Shown: positions 8,056 through 16,786 of the stretch, piece after piece
Numbering within the stretch: the first letter of the stretch is position 1
Layout: each line of letters opens with the position of its first letter
NCBI GenBank assembly: GCA_004560045.1
Contig: SFWF01000006.1
Location: 1 to 33,284 of the forward strand
Direction: 5' to 3'
Length of the DNA stretch: 33,284 nucleotides
Source: a bacterium
GTDB lineage: Bacteria; Bacillota; Clostridia; Oscillospirales; Acutalibacteraceae
The notes under the pieces: model-generated
Told to the model about the DNA's origin: nothing
The model's database searches: none
Seen by the model: the letters and a program-made list of their open reading frames with translations, nothing else
Made by a program: the position numbers and the translations under genes

Positions 8056-8652
8056 TTAGAATTCTACTATTTCGATTCCTTCGATAACTACGTCGTGAAG
8101 GGGGCGGTCACCTGCTCCTGTGCGGACGTTTGCAATATCGTCAACGACCTTCATTCCCTCATAAACCTGACCGAAAACGCTATGCTTAAAGTCGAGCCAG
8201 GGAGTACCGCCGAGAGCCTCGTAGTCGGCAATTGTCTCCTCGGGGAAGCCTCGGTCGGTAAGTCCGCGCATCTGACCGAGCATAGCCTCGGGGCATTCGG
8301 AGGCCTGAACGATAAAGAACTGACTTCCGTTGGTGCCGGGGCCTGCGTTTGCCATAGAGAGGGCGCCGCGGACGTTATGAAGGCTGACGTCAAATTCGTC
8401 CTCGAACTTTTCGCCATAGATGCTTTCGCCGCCCATACCCGTACCGGTGGGGTCGCCGCCCTGAATCATAAAGTCTTTAATAACGCGGTGAAATATGATT
8501 CCGTTATAATAGTCTTTTTTAGAAAGCTCAACAAAGTTCTTAACGGTCTTGGGAACCTCGTCTTTGAATAGCTTTATCTTAATATCTCCCATATTGGTAT
8601 GCATAACTGCAACTAAATCGCCCTTTTCGGGGGCCTTAGTCTGAAAACTCAT
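8056..8652 (-). CDS. Peptidyl-prolyl cis-trans isomerase, cyclophilin type
   Basis: A 198-aa cyclophilin, a proline isomerase that helps protein folding. The active-site signature is complete: FHRVIKDFMIQGGD (54–67) and MANAGPGTNGSQFF (100–113). There is no signal peptide or lipobox, so it acts in the cytoplasm. It is a little longer than the minimal 165-aa domain because of an insert around residues 118–150 (after the SQFFIVQ strand), as in other clostridial members. The ribosome site TAAGGAG (complement of 8661–8667) precedes the ATG. Monocistronic with its own promoter and terminator. Confidence 0.96.
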   Translation of the reverse strand: MSFQTKAPEKGDLVAVMHTNMGDIKIKLFKDEVPKTVKNFVELSKKDYYNGIIFHRVIKDFMIQGGDPTGTGMGGESIYGEKFEDEFDVSLHNVRGALSMANAGPGTNGSQFFIVQASECPEAMLGQMRGLTDRGFPEETIADYEALGGTPWLDFKHSVFGQVYEGMKVVDDIANVRTGAGDRPLHDVVIEGIEIVEF

Positions 8653-8682
8653 ATTTATATCTCCTTAATGTTTGTTTTTAAG

Positions 8683-8711
8683 ATAGTACCATAAAACACA
8701 GAAAAATGCAA
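8683..8711 (-). promoter_or_regulatory. Promoter of the cyclophilin gene
   Basis: Minus strand: TTGCAT (8706–8711), a 17-base spacer, and TACTAT (8683–8688) preceded by TGG (extended −10). Start codon 30 bases downstream. Confidence 0.7.
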
Positions 8712-8744
8712 GATATAAGATAAACTTATTATGAGCTATAACCG

Positions 8745-9911
8745 TCAGGCTCGGTCCTGATTGTTCCAGTAAAGGGGCAGGGGAAAAATCTGAGAGATAA
8801 AGCCGGCTTTGTCTTTAGGCAGGTCTGCCACGAAATAGGGTGGCATGGGGCCGAACATAAGGCGGGCAGAATCGAGATAAGGAAGGGTTAAATCTGCGTC
8901 CTTTTCGGTCTTTTCACAGGAGGGAATACCGTCCTTTACCGAAATAAGATAGTTTCCTTCGCCCTCAACCCCAAGGATTACCTCGCCGTCCATATAGGGG
9001 GTAAGGCTGTTTCCAAGTTTGAGCAGTGCATTCGTCAGCTTTTCGCGGTTAAGGATTTTAAAGTGACTCGGTACGTCGATATTGGAGCCTAAACAAACCC
9101 TATCGAAAAGGGCTATATCGGCGGGTCGGTCGGGGGGAACGTTAGTGCTGATAGCGGTGTTTTCGGTTGAAAGCAGAAAGCGGCTTATCATACCGACGAG
9201 TTGCTTTGGAGTTTTAGCGTAAGACTCGGTGCACCAGTCGCCGCCCGTCTGAGTTAAAAGATAGCCGACAGGCTCCTTGCCGTCGAAGGCCATATAAATA
9301 GATGCGTCCCAGGCGGAGGTAGAAAGGTAAAAATCGCCGAGGGTCTCTCCCCTATTTATCTTAATACTATTAAGCTCGTAATATTCCTTGACCCTTTTAA
9401 GGTTTTCGGTATCCTCGGCGGTAACCTTGACGAATTTATAATCGGAGACGTTATTGTTTTTTATGAATTTTTCGGCAACGGCGCGGTCGATTCGTGCCTT
9501 ATAAAGGCCGCCGCAGGGCTCGTAGCCGTAACGTTCATAACGTTCGCGCTTGCCTCCGAGACGGGCTACGTCGACCCCCTCTTTTTCCAAAATATCGTTT
9601 GCCATAGTATAGAAGTTGTGCAGATAGCCGCGGCCTCTGCACTCGGGGGCGGTAGCCACGTTGCCAACGGTTGCAAATCTGAATTTTTCGCCGCAGATAA
9701 AGGTGTCGAAGACATAAATTCCGACGACGGCGATAATTTTTCCGTTCTCTTTAACGGCATAATGCTTTCCCATATGCTCATCGTCGTCTACCCAAAGCTT
9801 AGGAAGACCCTTTTCAAAATGCATAGCGTAGGGATCGCCCTTAAAGCAGAGGTTTAAAAAGTATAGCAGCTCCTTAAGGTCGCCTGCTTTAAGCTGTTCG
9901 ATCTTATCCAT
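8745..9911 (-). CDS. GNAT-family N-acetyltransferase, Eis-like
   Basis: A 388-aa protein. Residues 1–150 form a GNAT domain with the acetyl-CoA loop VATAPECRGRGY (85–96). The middle (about 155–285) looks like a second, degenerate GNAT fold, and the last 100 residues resemble the sterol-carrier-type domain of Eis-family acetyltransferases (GNAT–GNAT–SCP2 layout, usual length about 400 aa). Eis-type enzymes acetylate amines, including aminoglycosides in mycobacteria; the substrate here is unknown. I place the start at the ATG 9911, not at an in-frame GTG at 9932, because AAAGGAGTGG (complement of 9917–9926) is correctly spaced for the ATG and the promoter −10 overlaps the GTG. Very short 5' leader. 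Confidence 0.85.
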   Translation of the reverse strand: MDKIEQLKAGDLKELLYFLNLCFKGDPYAMHFEKGLPKLWVDDDEHMGKHYAVKENGKIIAVVGIYVFDTFICGEKFRFATVGNVATAPECRGRGYLHNFYTMANDILEKEGVDVARLGGKRERYERYGYEPCGGLYKARIDRAVAEKFIKNNNVSDYKFVKVTAEDTENLKRVKEYYELNSIKINRGETLGDFYLSTSAWDASIYMAFDGKEPVGYLLTQTGGDWCTESYAKTPKQLVGMISRFLLSTENTAISTNVPPDRPADIALFDRVCLGSNIDVPSHFKILNREKLTNALLKLGNSLTPYMDGEVILGVEGEGNYLISVKDGIPSCEKTEKDADLTLPYLDSARLMFGPMPPYFVADLPKDKAGFISQIFPLPLYWNNQDRA

Positions 9912-9932
9912 TTTCACCACTCCTTTTTCCAC

Positions 9933-9961
9933 ATTATAGCATAGGAAAAATCGCTCTGCAA
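9933..9961 (-). promoter_or_regulatory. Promoter of the Eis-like gene
   Basis: Minus strand: TTGCAG (9956–9961), a 17-base spacer, and a perfect TATAAT (9933–9938) preceded by TGC, an extended −10. Transcription would begin near 9926, only some 15 bases before the ATG at 9911. Confidence 0.8.
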
Positions 9962-9994
9962 CCCCATAAAATATGGAGTTTAAGCTTTTGCCCT

Positions 9995-10029
9995 AAAAAA
10001 TAATATCCGCAAAAAATTGCGGATATTAT
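9995..10029 (-). terminator. Terminator of the isomerase operon
   Basis: A perfect 13-bp stem (10000–10012 with 10017–10029), loop AAAA, followed on the minus strand by TTTTT. It starts 6 bases beyond the stop at 10035. Confidence 0.9.
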
Positions 10030-10034
10030 AATTG

Positions 10035-12164
10035 TTATTTGCTTAAGTATTTCTCAAAGGGCATAAGGAAATAGCGGTCGCCCGAGATATGCTCCGCCTT
10101 ATAGCCGTAACCGTATTCGGGGCAGTAGACAGGTTTAAAGCTCTCGTCATACTCGGGGGTAGCGTCGGCGTGAAGATTTCCCATAGATACGAAGGCCTCT
10201 TTTTCGCAGTAGGTCTCGGGGAAGAAGTAAACGGTTGCGTCTTCAAGGCCGCTGAGTTTTATGCGCCTTCTGTATTTAAAGTTGGTTGGGGTTGCTTCGT
10301 GGGCAAAGATTACGCCCCTTTTTTGTTTTACGAAAAAGCGACATTCCCTATGCTCACAGCGGGAGAAGCGGTAGGTCGCAGTATCGTTTTCTATCTCGGT
10401 CTCGCCGCCCTGAAGAATAGGTGCGCCGAGGGGGAAGCTGAGCCTTGTGTCGGCGGTGGTGTCCACCGAATAGACCGAGAAGAAAAGTCCGTTATTGCTT
10501 CGGGCAATAGTCATCGTCGGAGGCTTTTTATCGGTTTTACGGATAAAATCGATAGAAATTCCGAAGGGTTTAAGAGCCTTTCGAAGCTCCTCCGGAGCGG
10601 ATCTGATATCCACCTTTACCGCGTTTTCGCAGATATCCGAAATTCGGCTTTCGGTACCGTAAAACACCACCTTGCCGCCCTTTTCGGCATAGTCTTCCAG
10701 CCTTTTCTGCACCTCGGGGTTTACCTGAACGGGAGAAATTATAACGCTGTGCTTATAGATCGAAAGGTCGGTTTTAAGGAAGATATCGGAGGAAACGACG
10801 CAGTTCAGGGGAAATCCGCAGTTTATGGCGTCCATAACGAAGCGGTCTCCGTGGTACATCTCAAAAATAGTCTGCTCATCGGTGGCGGTGGAATATTCCC
10901 TCATAGGATAGACCCAAACCAGAGGCGCGGGTGCATCTCCTGCGTCCTTTTCAGCCTTTAAAAGATGTGGCAGAGGCTCGTTAACGCAGGCCTCGGGCAT
11001 CTTTCCAAAGGAGTTGTCGATAGAAAGGATATTAAGGTCGGCCGCCTTCTGAACGCTGCCGTCCTCCCTTATTCTCGTCACGGCCAAGGGTAGATATATG
11101 TCGGAGGCAAAGCCGTCGTATCGGTCGTACCAGGGGGAATTATGCCACCAGGGATCGTGAATATAGTAGCGGAACTTGAATTCCTCGCTTGGTATCTCGG
11201 CCACACGGGTCATATGTCCCATAATTTCGAGGCCGTAGTTATCGTTAAGGGCGGCCCAGGGGGAGTTTGGCGGAGGGGTAATTCCGAATCCGCCGTTATA
11301 GATTTCATAGATCGGCACGGCATCGGTAGCATAGTCGACGCCAACCGAGTTGTTGGTGCCGCGAACCTCCAAGGGTATATCGGGGCACTCTCTTCTAAAA
11401 TGCTTCCAGAACTCGAATACCTTCGCCCTTGTTTCGGTCAGCTTTCTAAGGTCGAATTTCTCGCCGTCGAAGACCTTTCCCTGAAGGCTCCAGGGGTCGG
11501 CAGAAAAGCCGAAGCCGTTTGAAAGCCAAAGGTAATCATAGCCCATATCACGGAGTAAGATATTCGCCTGTCTGCCTAAAAATGCGCCGATGGGGGTACC
11601 CTCGGGGATGCCGTCGGGGTAGGCGGCATAGCGGCGGCTGTCGGCGTGAAGCAGGGCGGTGCAGTCGACAAAGCCGAAGCGGTCACAGCTCGAAGAGCCT
11701 TCGGTTATCTCGCTATGGCGCTTATACTTGAACTCGGATATTGCGAATTCGGGGCCTATATCGAAGGTCTCGCCTACGCGGATAGTTGTATTCGGGAAGA
11801 ACTCTTTACCCACCTGTTTTAAGGTTGAAACTATCCTTTTTAAAACTCCGTAGGTCATAACGGGAGGCTCGTCGGTATATAAATATTTCTTTTTATGAAG
11901 GTTTTCGTCAAGTCTGCCGCCCTCTTCGAAGGGAAGCTGCGCCTGACCGACGAAATAACACCACTCGAAGGAGTCCTCAAGGCTTCCCGAATAGTCGAGA
12001 ATTTCGCTTCCGTCGGCCGTCCACATCATAACCGATACGGTCTCGGCATCCTTTACGAGGGGTCTCCACTGAGTAAAGATCTCCTCACAGACGCTGCGGA
12101 TATACCCGTCATCGGTTTTCTTAAAGGGCTTAAGGCTTACTTCTAAGGTTACGCTTTTAAACAT
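10035..12164 (-). CDS. Large uncharacterised protein, putative GH42-like glycosidase
   Basis: A 709-aa cytoplasmic protein (no signal peptide) that I do not recognise as a named family. The first 400 residues are rich in aromatic and acidic residues with candidate sugar-binding stretches (VMMWTADGSE 45–54, YLWLSNGFGFSADPW 211–225, YYIHDPWWHNSPWYDRYD 333–350), suggesting a TIM-barrel-like hydrolase. Residues about 430–505, including YKHSVIISP and LEDYAEKGGKVVFYG, resemble the GATase-like trimerisation domain of GH42-type beta-galactosidases. A beta-rich C-terminal region follows. It lies 5 bases after the sugar isomerase gene, with GAGGTAAT as ribosome site, so it is co-transcribed; a role in releasing the sugar the isomerase uses is inferred. 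Catalytic residues are not assigned. Confidence 0.75.
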   Translation of the reverse strand: MFKSVTLEVSLKPFKKTDDGYIRSVCEEIFTQWRPLVKDAETVSVMMWTADGSEILDYSGSLEDSFEWCYFVGQAQLPFEEGGRLDENLHKKKYLYTDEPPVMTYGVLKRIVSTLKQVGKEFFPNTTIRVGETFDIGPEFAISEFKYKRHSEITEGSSSCDRFGFVDCTALLHADSRRYAAYPDGIPEGTPIGAFLGRQANILLRDMGYDYLWLSNGFGFSADPWSLQGKVFDGEKFDLRKLTETRAKVFEFWKHFRRECPDIPLEVRGTNNSVGVDYATDAVPIYEIYNGGFGITPPPNSPWAALNDNYGLEIMGHMTRVAEIPSEEFKFRYYIHDPWWHNSPWYDRYDGFASDIYLPLAVTRIREDGSVQKAADLNILSIDNSFGKMPEACVNEPLPHLLKAEKDAGDAPAPLVWVYPMREYSTATDEQTIFEMYHGDRFVMDAINCGFPLNCVVSSDIFLKTDLSIYKHSVIISPVQVNPEVQKRLEDYAEKGGKVVFYGTESRISDICENAVKVDIRSAPEELRKALKPFGISIDFIRKTDKKPPTMTIARSNNGLFFSVYSVDTTADTRLSFPLGAPILQGGETEIENDTATYRFSRCEHRECRFFVKQKRGVIFAHEATPTNFKYRRRIKLSGLEDATVYFFPETYCEKEAFVSMGNLHADATPEYDESFKPVYCPEYGYGYKAEHISGDRYFLMPFEKYLSK

Positions 12165-12169
12165 AAAAA

Positions 12170-13615
12170 TTACCTCACAATAACCGTTTCAATTCCTAAA
12201 ATTTCGCCGATTTTTGCAATAGCGTCGGCGTGGTGACCGATACCGAGGGCGTAGTGGTGGGTCGGTCCTTCAAATACCCATTTTTTAATAAATTCTTTGG
12301 TAGTGGGCTCGAAGAAGCCTCGGGTATTGGTGTTGCCCGTGGGGGGAATGGGTCCTTTCTTGGAGTAGCCCTCGCCGATAATAAACTTAAAGCTTCCGTC
12401 GGCCTTGGTATTGATTCCGAGCATTGTAATGGGGCCTTCCTTGATCTTAAACTCAACAGAGGCGCCCTTACCGGGTTTTCCGTGGAATTTTTTAAGGCTT
12501 CGAAGGATGGGCTTTCCGTCGGCTATACGGAGATGATGAGGTCCGTCGTGACCGACTAAAATAAAGTCCTCCTTAAAGTCGAAGGGATGAAACTCCGCAA
12601 AGCTTCCGCCGATATCAAGTCGGTCCATAATAAGCATTGCGATGCAGGTCTTAAGGTCGAACTCGCCGCACATGGGAATTCCCTGCGCGTTAAGGATAGA
12701 GTTGCCGACGATAAAGGTTGTGGCAACCTCTCTGTGGGGGCCGCCTTCCCTACCCTCATAGTAGTAGGCAAGTCCCGTAAGATTATGCTTTTCGACGAAT
12801 TTATCGAGGGCAACGGCGGTTTTGGCCGCCTGATACTTATCGGCATCGGTCAGCTTCATTGTAACGGGGTCGGAAATCGGCTCGGGCATTTCAAATTCTT
12901 CGTCGATAAGGGCGATCTTTTCTTTTATCTCTTCTTCGGTTACGGTATCGTAGACCTCTAAAACATCGTCGATCTCTAAAAGCGGCACGTGAAGATTAAA
13001 GGCGTTTGCAACCGCCGTCGGGTCGGCATGCATATCGTACATAGCCTCTAAAACGTGACCCATAAGGCCTATTCGAGCACCCTTTAAGGAATTTAAGACC
13101 TTTGCGATATCACACCACTTTTTAAGCTCTCTATCGGCCTCCTCGTCGCCGTAAAGCACACCGATTATAACGTCGTAGATCTTCTTATTCATTCTTGCGG
13201 CAACCCCCATAAACTCGGGCACCGAGCAGATGTTATCGTTTTCAAGCTGCATAAAGGTTGAGGCCTTGGTATAGTCCATAGCCTCTCGCGGCTGAAGGGC
13301 GGCAAGTATCATAGGAGCAGTCGCGTTTTTAAGGACGGGGGCGAAAACGCTTGAGGTAGCGTAGGTTATCATATTACAGATAATAAGGTCTACCGCCTCG
13401 CCGTTAAATTTATCGGCCGCCTCAAAGGCGCCTGCGTTAGAGTCGATCATTCCGAGATCCATTACCTCAACCTCGTTGGCGCGAAGCTTTTCGGCAAGGT
13501 CACTATGATATTTCGTAAGTTTTTCGTAAAGGCCCTCGAACTGATCAAAATATACACCGTGAACGACGGCAAAAAGTCCGATCTTGGCCTTTCTTTGCTT
13601 TTTTCTTTCGATCAT
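12170..13615 (-). CDS. Sugar isomerase, L-arabinose/L-fucose isomerase family
   Basis: A 481-aa enzyme of the L-fucose/L-arabinose isomerase family, which converts aldoses to ketoses with Mn2+. Likely active-site residues are Glu287 in YYEG (285–288), Glu318 in GEFDLKT (317–323), His356 in GHDGPHH (355–361) and His453/454 in PTHHYALG. The layout fits AraA-like proteins, but the motifs differ from classical AraA (GEGDLKT becomes GEFDLKT), so the substrate may be another aldose such as rhamnose, fucose or an uncommon pentose. Ribosome site AGGAGGGTG is clear. First gene of a two-gene operon with the 709-aa protein and divergent from an AraC regulator. Family sure; substrate not. Confidence 0.88.
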   Translation of the reverse strand: MIERKKQRKAKIGLFAVVHGVYFDQFEGLYEKLTKYHSDLAEKLRANEVEVMDLGMIDSNAGAFEAADKFNGEAVDLIICNMITYATSSVFAPVLKNATAPMILAALQPREAMDYTKASTFMQLENDNICSVPEFMGVAARMNKKIYDVIIGVLYGDEEADRELKKWCDIAKVLNSLKGARIGLMGHVLEAMYDMHADPTAVANAFNLHVPLLEIDDVLEVYDTVTEEEIKEKIALIDEEFEMPEPISDPVTMKLTDADKYQAAKTAVALDKFVEKHNLTGLAYYYEGREGGPHREVATTFIVGNSILNAQGIPMCGEFDLKTCIAMLIMDRLDIGGSFAEFHPFDFKEDFILVGHDGPHHLRIADGKPILRSLKKFHGKPGKGASVEFKIKEGPITMLGINTKADGSFKFIIGEGYSKKGPIPPTGNTNTRGFFEPTTKEFIKKWVFEGPTHHYALGIGHHADAIAKIGEILGIETVIVR

Positions 13616-13639
13616 TTTATAACACCCTCCTTTTATAAC

Positions 13640-13671
13640 TTGATTTTACCGCCCGCCTGTGTTAAAATCAA
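13640..13671. promoter_or_regulatory. Superimposed divergent promoters in one palindrome
   Basis: The ends TTGATTTTA (13640–13648) and TAAAATCAA (13663–13671) are exact inverted repeats. Plus strand: −35 TTGATT (13640–13645), 17-base spacer, −10 TAAAAT (13663–13668), driving the AraC gene at 13719. Minus strand: −35 TTGATT (13666–13671), 17-base spacer, −10 TAAAAT (13643–13648), driving the isomerase gene at 13615. The −35 of each overlaps the −10 of the other, so polymerase cannot use both at once. Confidence 0.7.
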
Positions 13672-13718
13672 TGCCGTAAACAAAGACCGATTTGTCGAAA
13701 ATAAAGATTGGAGCAGAT

Positions 13719-14570
13719 ATGAAAACCATAACCGCAAACGAAATACGGCCCTTTATTCGCTACGCCCGAAGGCTAAGCGCCGATATGAAGAAATTTCCAA
13801 GCCCCATCTGCGGCTACGATAACCGACTTTTCTACTGTACAAGAGGTAGGGGTAAAATGACGGTAGATGAAGAGGTCTTCGAGCTAAAACAAGGGGTTCT
13901 TATATACATAAAGGCAGGTATTCCATATAGCTATCTCCCCGACGCTAAGGAGCCTATGCGGCTTCTTGCTTTTAATTTCGACCTTACCTTTGAGGCTTCC
14001 CGCAAGGCCGTTCCGATACCTCCCGAAAGGGTCGACTCCTTTAAACGTGAAGATATTATCTGTGACGTCAACCTAACCGAAGCCAAGCTTTTAAACGGCT
14101 TTGCCGTATTTTCGGATATGGGATACCTATACGATAAATTGTCGGAAATAAACTCCGAGTACGCGGCGGCAAAAATGTTTTTCGAGCAAAGGTGCTCGGG
14201 GCTTATGCTTGACGTTATTGCCGAGCTTCTGATGGCTTACGACGGCGAGCAAAAGGGAAAGGGCACCGATACGGTGGATACGGTCATCGACTATCTCGGA
14301 CGGCATTATTCGGAGGATATTTCCAACGGCAGCTTAGGCGAGCGCTTCGGCTATCACCCGAATTATTTAAATCAGCTTTTTGTCCGCTATACGGGAAAAT
14401 CTCTTTATAAGTATCTTCAGGACCTTCGGATACTTAAGGCGGTCGACCTGCTTCAGGAGACCGATCTTCCCGTCTCGGAGGTAGCGATTTCGGTAGGATT
14501 TAAGGATCTCCCCCACTTTTCCCGCTATTTTAAGCAAAAAACCGGCTATAATCCCACCGATTTCCGCTAA
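13719..14570 (+). CDS. AraC-family transcriptional regulator
   Basis: A 283-aa regulator with an N-terminal cupin-like ligand domain (about 30–110; YCTRGRGKMTVDEE, FELKQGVLIYIKAGIPY) and a C-terminal double helix-turn-helix (about 185–283; LGERFGYHPNYLNQLF, PVSEVAISVGFKDLPHFSRYF). I choose the ATG at 13719, which has GGAG five bases upstream, over an upstream in-frame TTG at 13692 without a ribosome site. Divergent from, and sharing a promoter element with, the isomerase operon, which is its most probable target. It likely responds to the sugar processed by that operon. Confidence 0.92.
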   Translation: MKTITANEIRPFIRYARRLSADMKKFPSPICGYDNRLFYCTRGRGKMTVDEEVFELKQGVLIYIKAGIPYSYLPDAKEPMRLLAFNFDLTFEASRKAVPIPPERVDSFKREDIICDVNLTEAKLLNGFAVFSDMGYLYDKLSEINSEYAAAKMFFEQRCSGLMLDVIAELLMAYDGEQKGKGTDTVDTVIDYLGRHYSEDISNGSLGERFGYHPNYLNQLFVRYTGKSLYKYLQDLRILKAVDLLQETDLPVSEVAISVGFKDLPHFSRYFKQKTGYNPTDFR

Positions 14571-14576
14571 AAAGTG

Positions 14577-14605
14577 TTGTTTTCTAAGATGTTTTGTGGT
14601 AATAT
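14577..14605 (+). promoter_or_regulatory. Promoter of the nrdR–gltX–glnS operon
   Basis: TTGTTT (14577–14582), a 17-base spacer, and TAATAT (14600–14605) preceded by TGG (extended −10). The start codon of nrdR is at 14643, with GAAGGTGG at 14627–14634. No terminator separates it from the AraC gene ending at 14570, so some read-through is possible. Confidence 0.7.
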
Positions 14606-14642
14606 ATATTAAATATGATTTTATGTGAAGGTGGAAAACACT

Positions 14643-15101
14643 ATGAAATGTCCCTTTTGCGCCTATGAAGAAAGTAAGGTAATCGATTCCCGTCCCACCG
14701 ACGAGGGCGAAAGAATCCGCCGACGCAGAGAATGTCTGCAGTGCGCCCGACGCTTTACTACCTACGAAATAATCGAAAGTCTTCCCATAATCGTTATCAA
14801 GAAGGATAAGACCCGTCAGTCCTTCTCGAGAGAAAAGCTTCTTAACGGAATGGTTCGCGCCTGCGAAAAGCGTCCCGTTTCTTTAGACACCATCGAAAGA
14901 GCAATCGACGATATTGAAACCGAGATTCAGAACACCCTTGACCGCGAGGTATCGAGCGAAAAGATCGGCGAGCTGGTTATGGACAAGCTAAAGGCTATCG
15001 ACGAGGTTGCCTATGTTCGTTTCGCCAGCGTTTACCGTCAGTTCAGAGATATCAACACCTTTATGGACGAGCTTAATAAGCTTCTCCACAATCAGAAATA
15101 A
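14643..15101 (+). CDS. nrdR: Transcriptional repressor NrdR
   Basis: A 152-aa repressor of ribonucleotide reductase genes. The N-terminal zinc ribbon has CPFC (3–6) and CLQC (31–34), with DSR (15–17) and the basic run RIRRRREC. An ATP-cone domain (about 49–139) senses ATP and dATP. Length is normal for the family. The correct start is ATG 14643; an in-frame GTG at 14625 lies inside the ribosome site GAAGGTGG and would add six non-conserved residues. First gene of a seven-gene operon; no ribonucleotide reductase gene is in this window, so it acts in trans. Confidence 0.97.
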   Translation: MKCPFCAYEESKVIDSRPTDEGERIRRRRECLQCARRFTTYEIIESLPIIVIKKDKTRQSFSREKLLNGMVRACEKRPVSLDTIERAIDDIETEIQNTLDREVSSEKIGELVMDKLKAIDEVAYVRFASVYRQFRDINTFMDELNKLLHNQK

Positions 15102-15124
15102 TCCCAATTTTTAAGGAGACCCCA

Positions 15125-16777
15125 ATGAACGACTTTGAGAGAATGGCCGAGCTACTGCTTGGTCACATTGATAAAACCCCCGAATACTACGAGAACCTAT
15201 ACCCTGAAAGAGAGCTTCCCGAAGGAGCAAGGGTAGTAAGAATCGCACCCAGCCCCACGGGCTACCTTCATCTCGGCACCCTCTTTATGGCCCTTGTTAA
15301 CAGAATCACCGCAGATTCTACGGGAGGAATCTTCTACACCCGAATCGAGGACACCGACAAAAAGCGTGAGGTCGAGGGCGGAATCGACGATATTATAAAC
15401 GGACTTATCCGCTTCGGCATAAACATCGACGAGGGCTTCGTTACCCCCACCGAGCAGAAGGGAATTTACGCCCCTTATAAGCAGAGCGAGCGCGCAGAGA
15501 TCTATCAGTGCTTCGCCAAAAAGCTCGTAAGCGAGGGTCTCGCATATCCCTGCTTCTGCACCGCAGAGGAGCTTTCGGCCGTTCGCGAGGAGCAGGAAAA
15601 GAACAAGATCAGAACAGGCTATCACGGAGAATATGCCGTTCACAGAAATATTACGGTAGAGCAGGCCGAGGCCCTTATCAAGGAGGGCAAGCCCTACGTT
15701 ATCCGTCTTAAGTCCCCCGGAAACGAGGAGAACAGAATTTTCGTAGACGACGGAATCAAGGGCAAGGTCGAGCTTCCCGAAAACGACGAGGATTTCGTTC
15801 TCCTTAAATCGGACGGAATCCCCACCTATCATTTCGCCCACGCGGTCGACGATCACCTTATGCGCACCACCCACGTTATCCGCGGTGACGAGTGGTTATC
15901 GAGCGTACCCAAGCATATTCAGCTCTTTAAGCTTTTGGGATTTAAGCCTCCGAAGTTCTGTCACGTTGCCCCCATTATGAAGCTTGACGGTGGCGCCAAG
16001 AGAAAGATCTCCAAGCGTAAGGACCCCGAGGCAGCGGTACACTATTTTGCCGAAGAGGGCTACGACGCAAAGAGCGTTATCGAATATCTTATGACCATCG
16101 CCTCCTCCGAGTTTGAGGACTGGCGCAGAGCCAACCCCACCGAGCCCCGTCAGAAATTTAAGTTCAACCTTAAAAAGATGTCGGTATCGGGCGCTCTCTT
16201 TGACGGTGATAAGCTGAACGACGTTTCGAAGAATATCGTTTCTACGATGAACAGTGACACGGTAGTAGAAAAGCTTACCGAGTGGGCAAAGGAATTCGAC
16301 CCCGAGTTTTACGATATTTTAACCAAGGATATCTCCTACACCAAGGCCGTATTCGCCATAGACAGAGACTGCCCCAAGCCCCGTAAGGATATCGCCAAAT
16401 GGAACGAGGCAAAGGACTACTGTGCATATTTCTTCAGCGAGCTTTATACCCCCTCCTTCGAATTCCCCGAGAATATCGCAGGAGAGGACCTAAAGACATT
16501 CCTCGAAAAGTATATCGCGGTCTACAGCGAAAAGGACACCAAGGAAGAGTGGTTCGGCCGCATCAAGGCTCTTGCTCCCGAGCTTGGATTTGCCGCAGAG
16601 ACCAAGGAATATAAGGCCAACAAGGAGGCCTATAAGGGAAGCGCAGGCGACCTTTCGACAATAGTTCGAATTGCGGTTACGGGCAGAAGAAACACCCCCG
16701 ACCTTTGCAGTATTATGCAGGTGCTCGGCAGAGATGAATGTATTAAGCGTTTAAACGACGCAATTTCTAATATTTAG
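15125..16777 (+). CDS. gltX: Glutamate–tRNA ligase
   Basis: A 550-aa class I aminoacyl-tRNA synthetase that charges tRNA-Glu. The HIGH-type motif is HLGT within APSPTGYLHLGT (41–52), and the KMSKS-type motif is KISKR (294–298) in KRKISKRKDPEAAV. FYTRIEDTD (70–78) and HVIRGDEW (250–257) are typical GluRS blocks. It is 60–80 residues longer than the common bacterial enzyme, with a lengthened C-terminal anticodon-binding part. Ribosome site AAGGAG. It sits 9 bases before glnS: with a separate GlnRS, this GltX probably need not mischarge tRNA-Gln, which is inference. Confidence 0.95.
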   Translation: MNDFERMAELLLGHIDKTPEYYENLYPERELPEGARVVRIAPSPTGYLHLGTLFMALVNRITADSTGGIFYTRIEDTDKKREVEGGIDDIINGLIRFGINIDEGFVTPTEQKGIYAPYKQSERAEIYQCFAKKLVSEGLAYPCFCTAEELSAVREEQEKNKIRTGYHGEYAVHRNITVEQAEALIKEGKPYVIRLKSPGNEENRIFVDDGIKGKVELPENDEDFVLLKSDGIPTYHFAHAVDDHLMRTTHVIRGDEWLSSVPKHIQLFKLLGFKPPKFCHVAPIMKLDGGAKRKISKRKDPEAAVHYFAEEGYDAKSVIEYLMTIASSEFEDWRRANPTEPRQKFKFNLKKMSVSGALFDGDKLNDVSKNIVSTMNSDTVVEKLTEWAKEFDPEFYDILTKDISYTKAVFAIDRDCPKPRKDIAKWNEAKDYCAYFFSELYTPSFEFPENIAGEDLKTFLEKYIAVYSEKDTKEEWFGRIKALAPELGFAAETKEYKANKEAYKGSAGDLSTIVRIAVTGRRNTPDLCSIMQVLGRDECIKRLNDAISNI

Positions 16778-16786
16778 GAGCGCATT

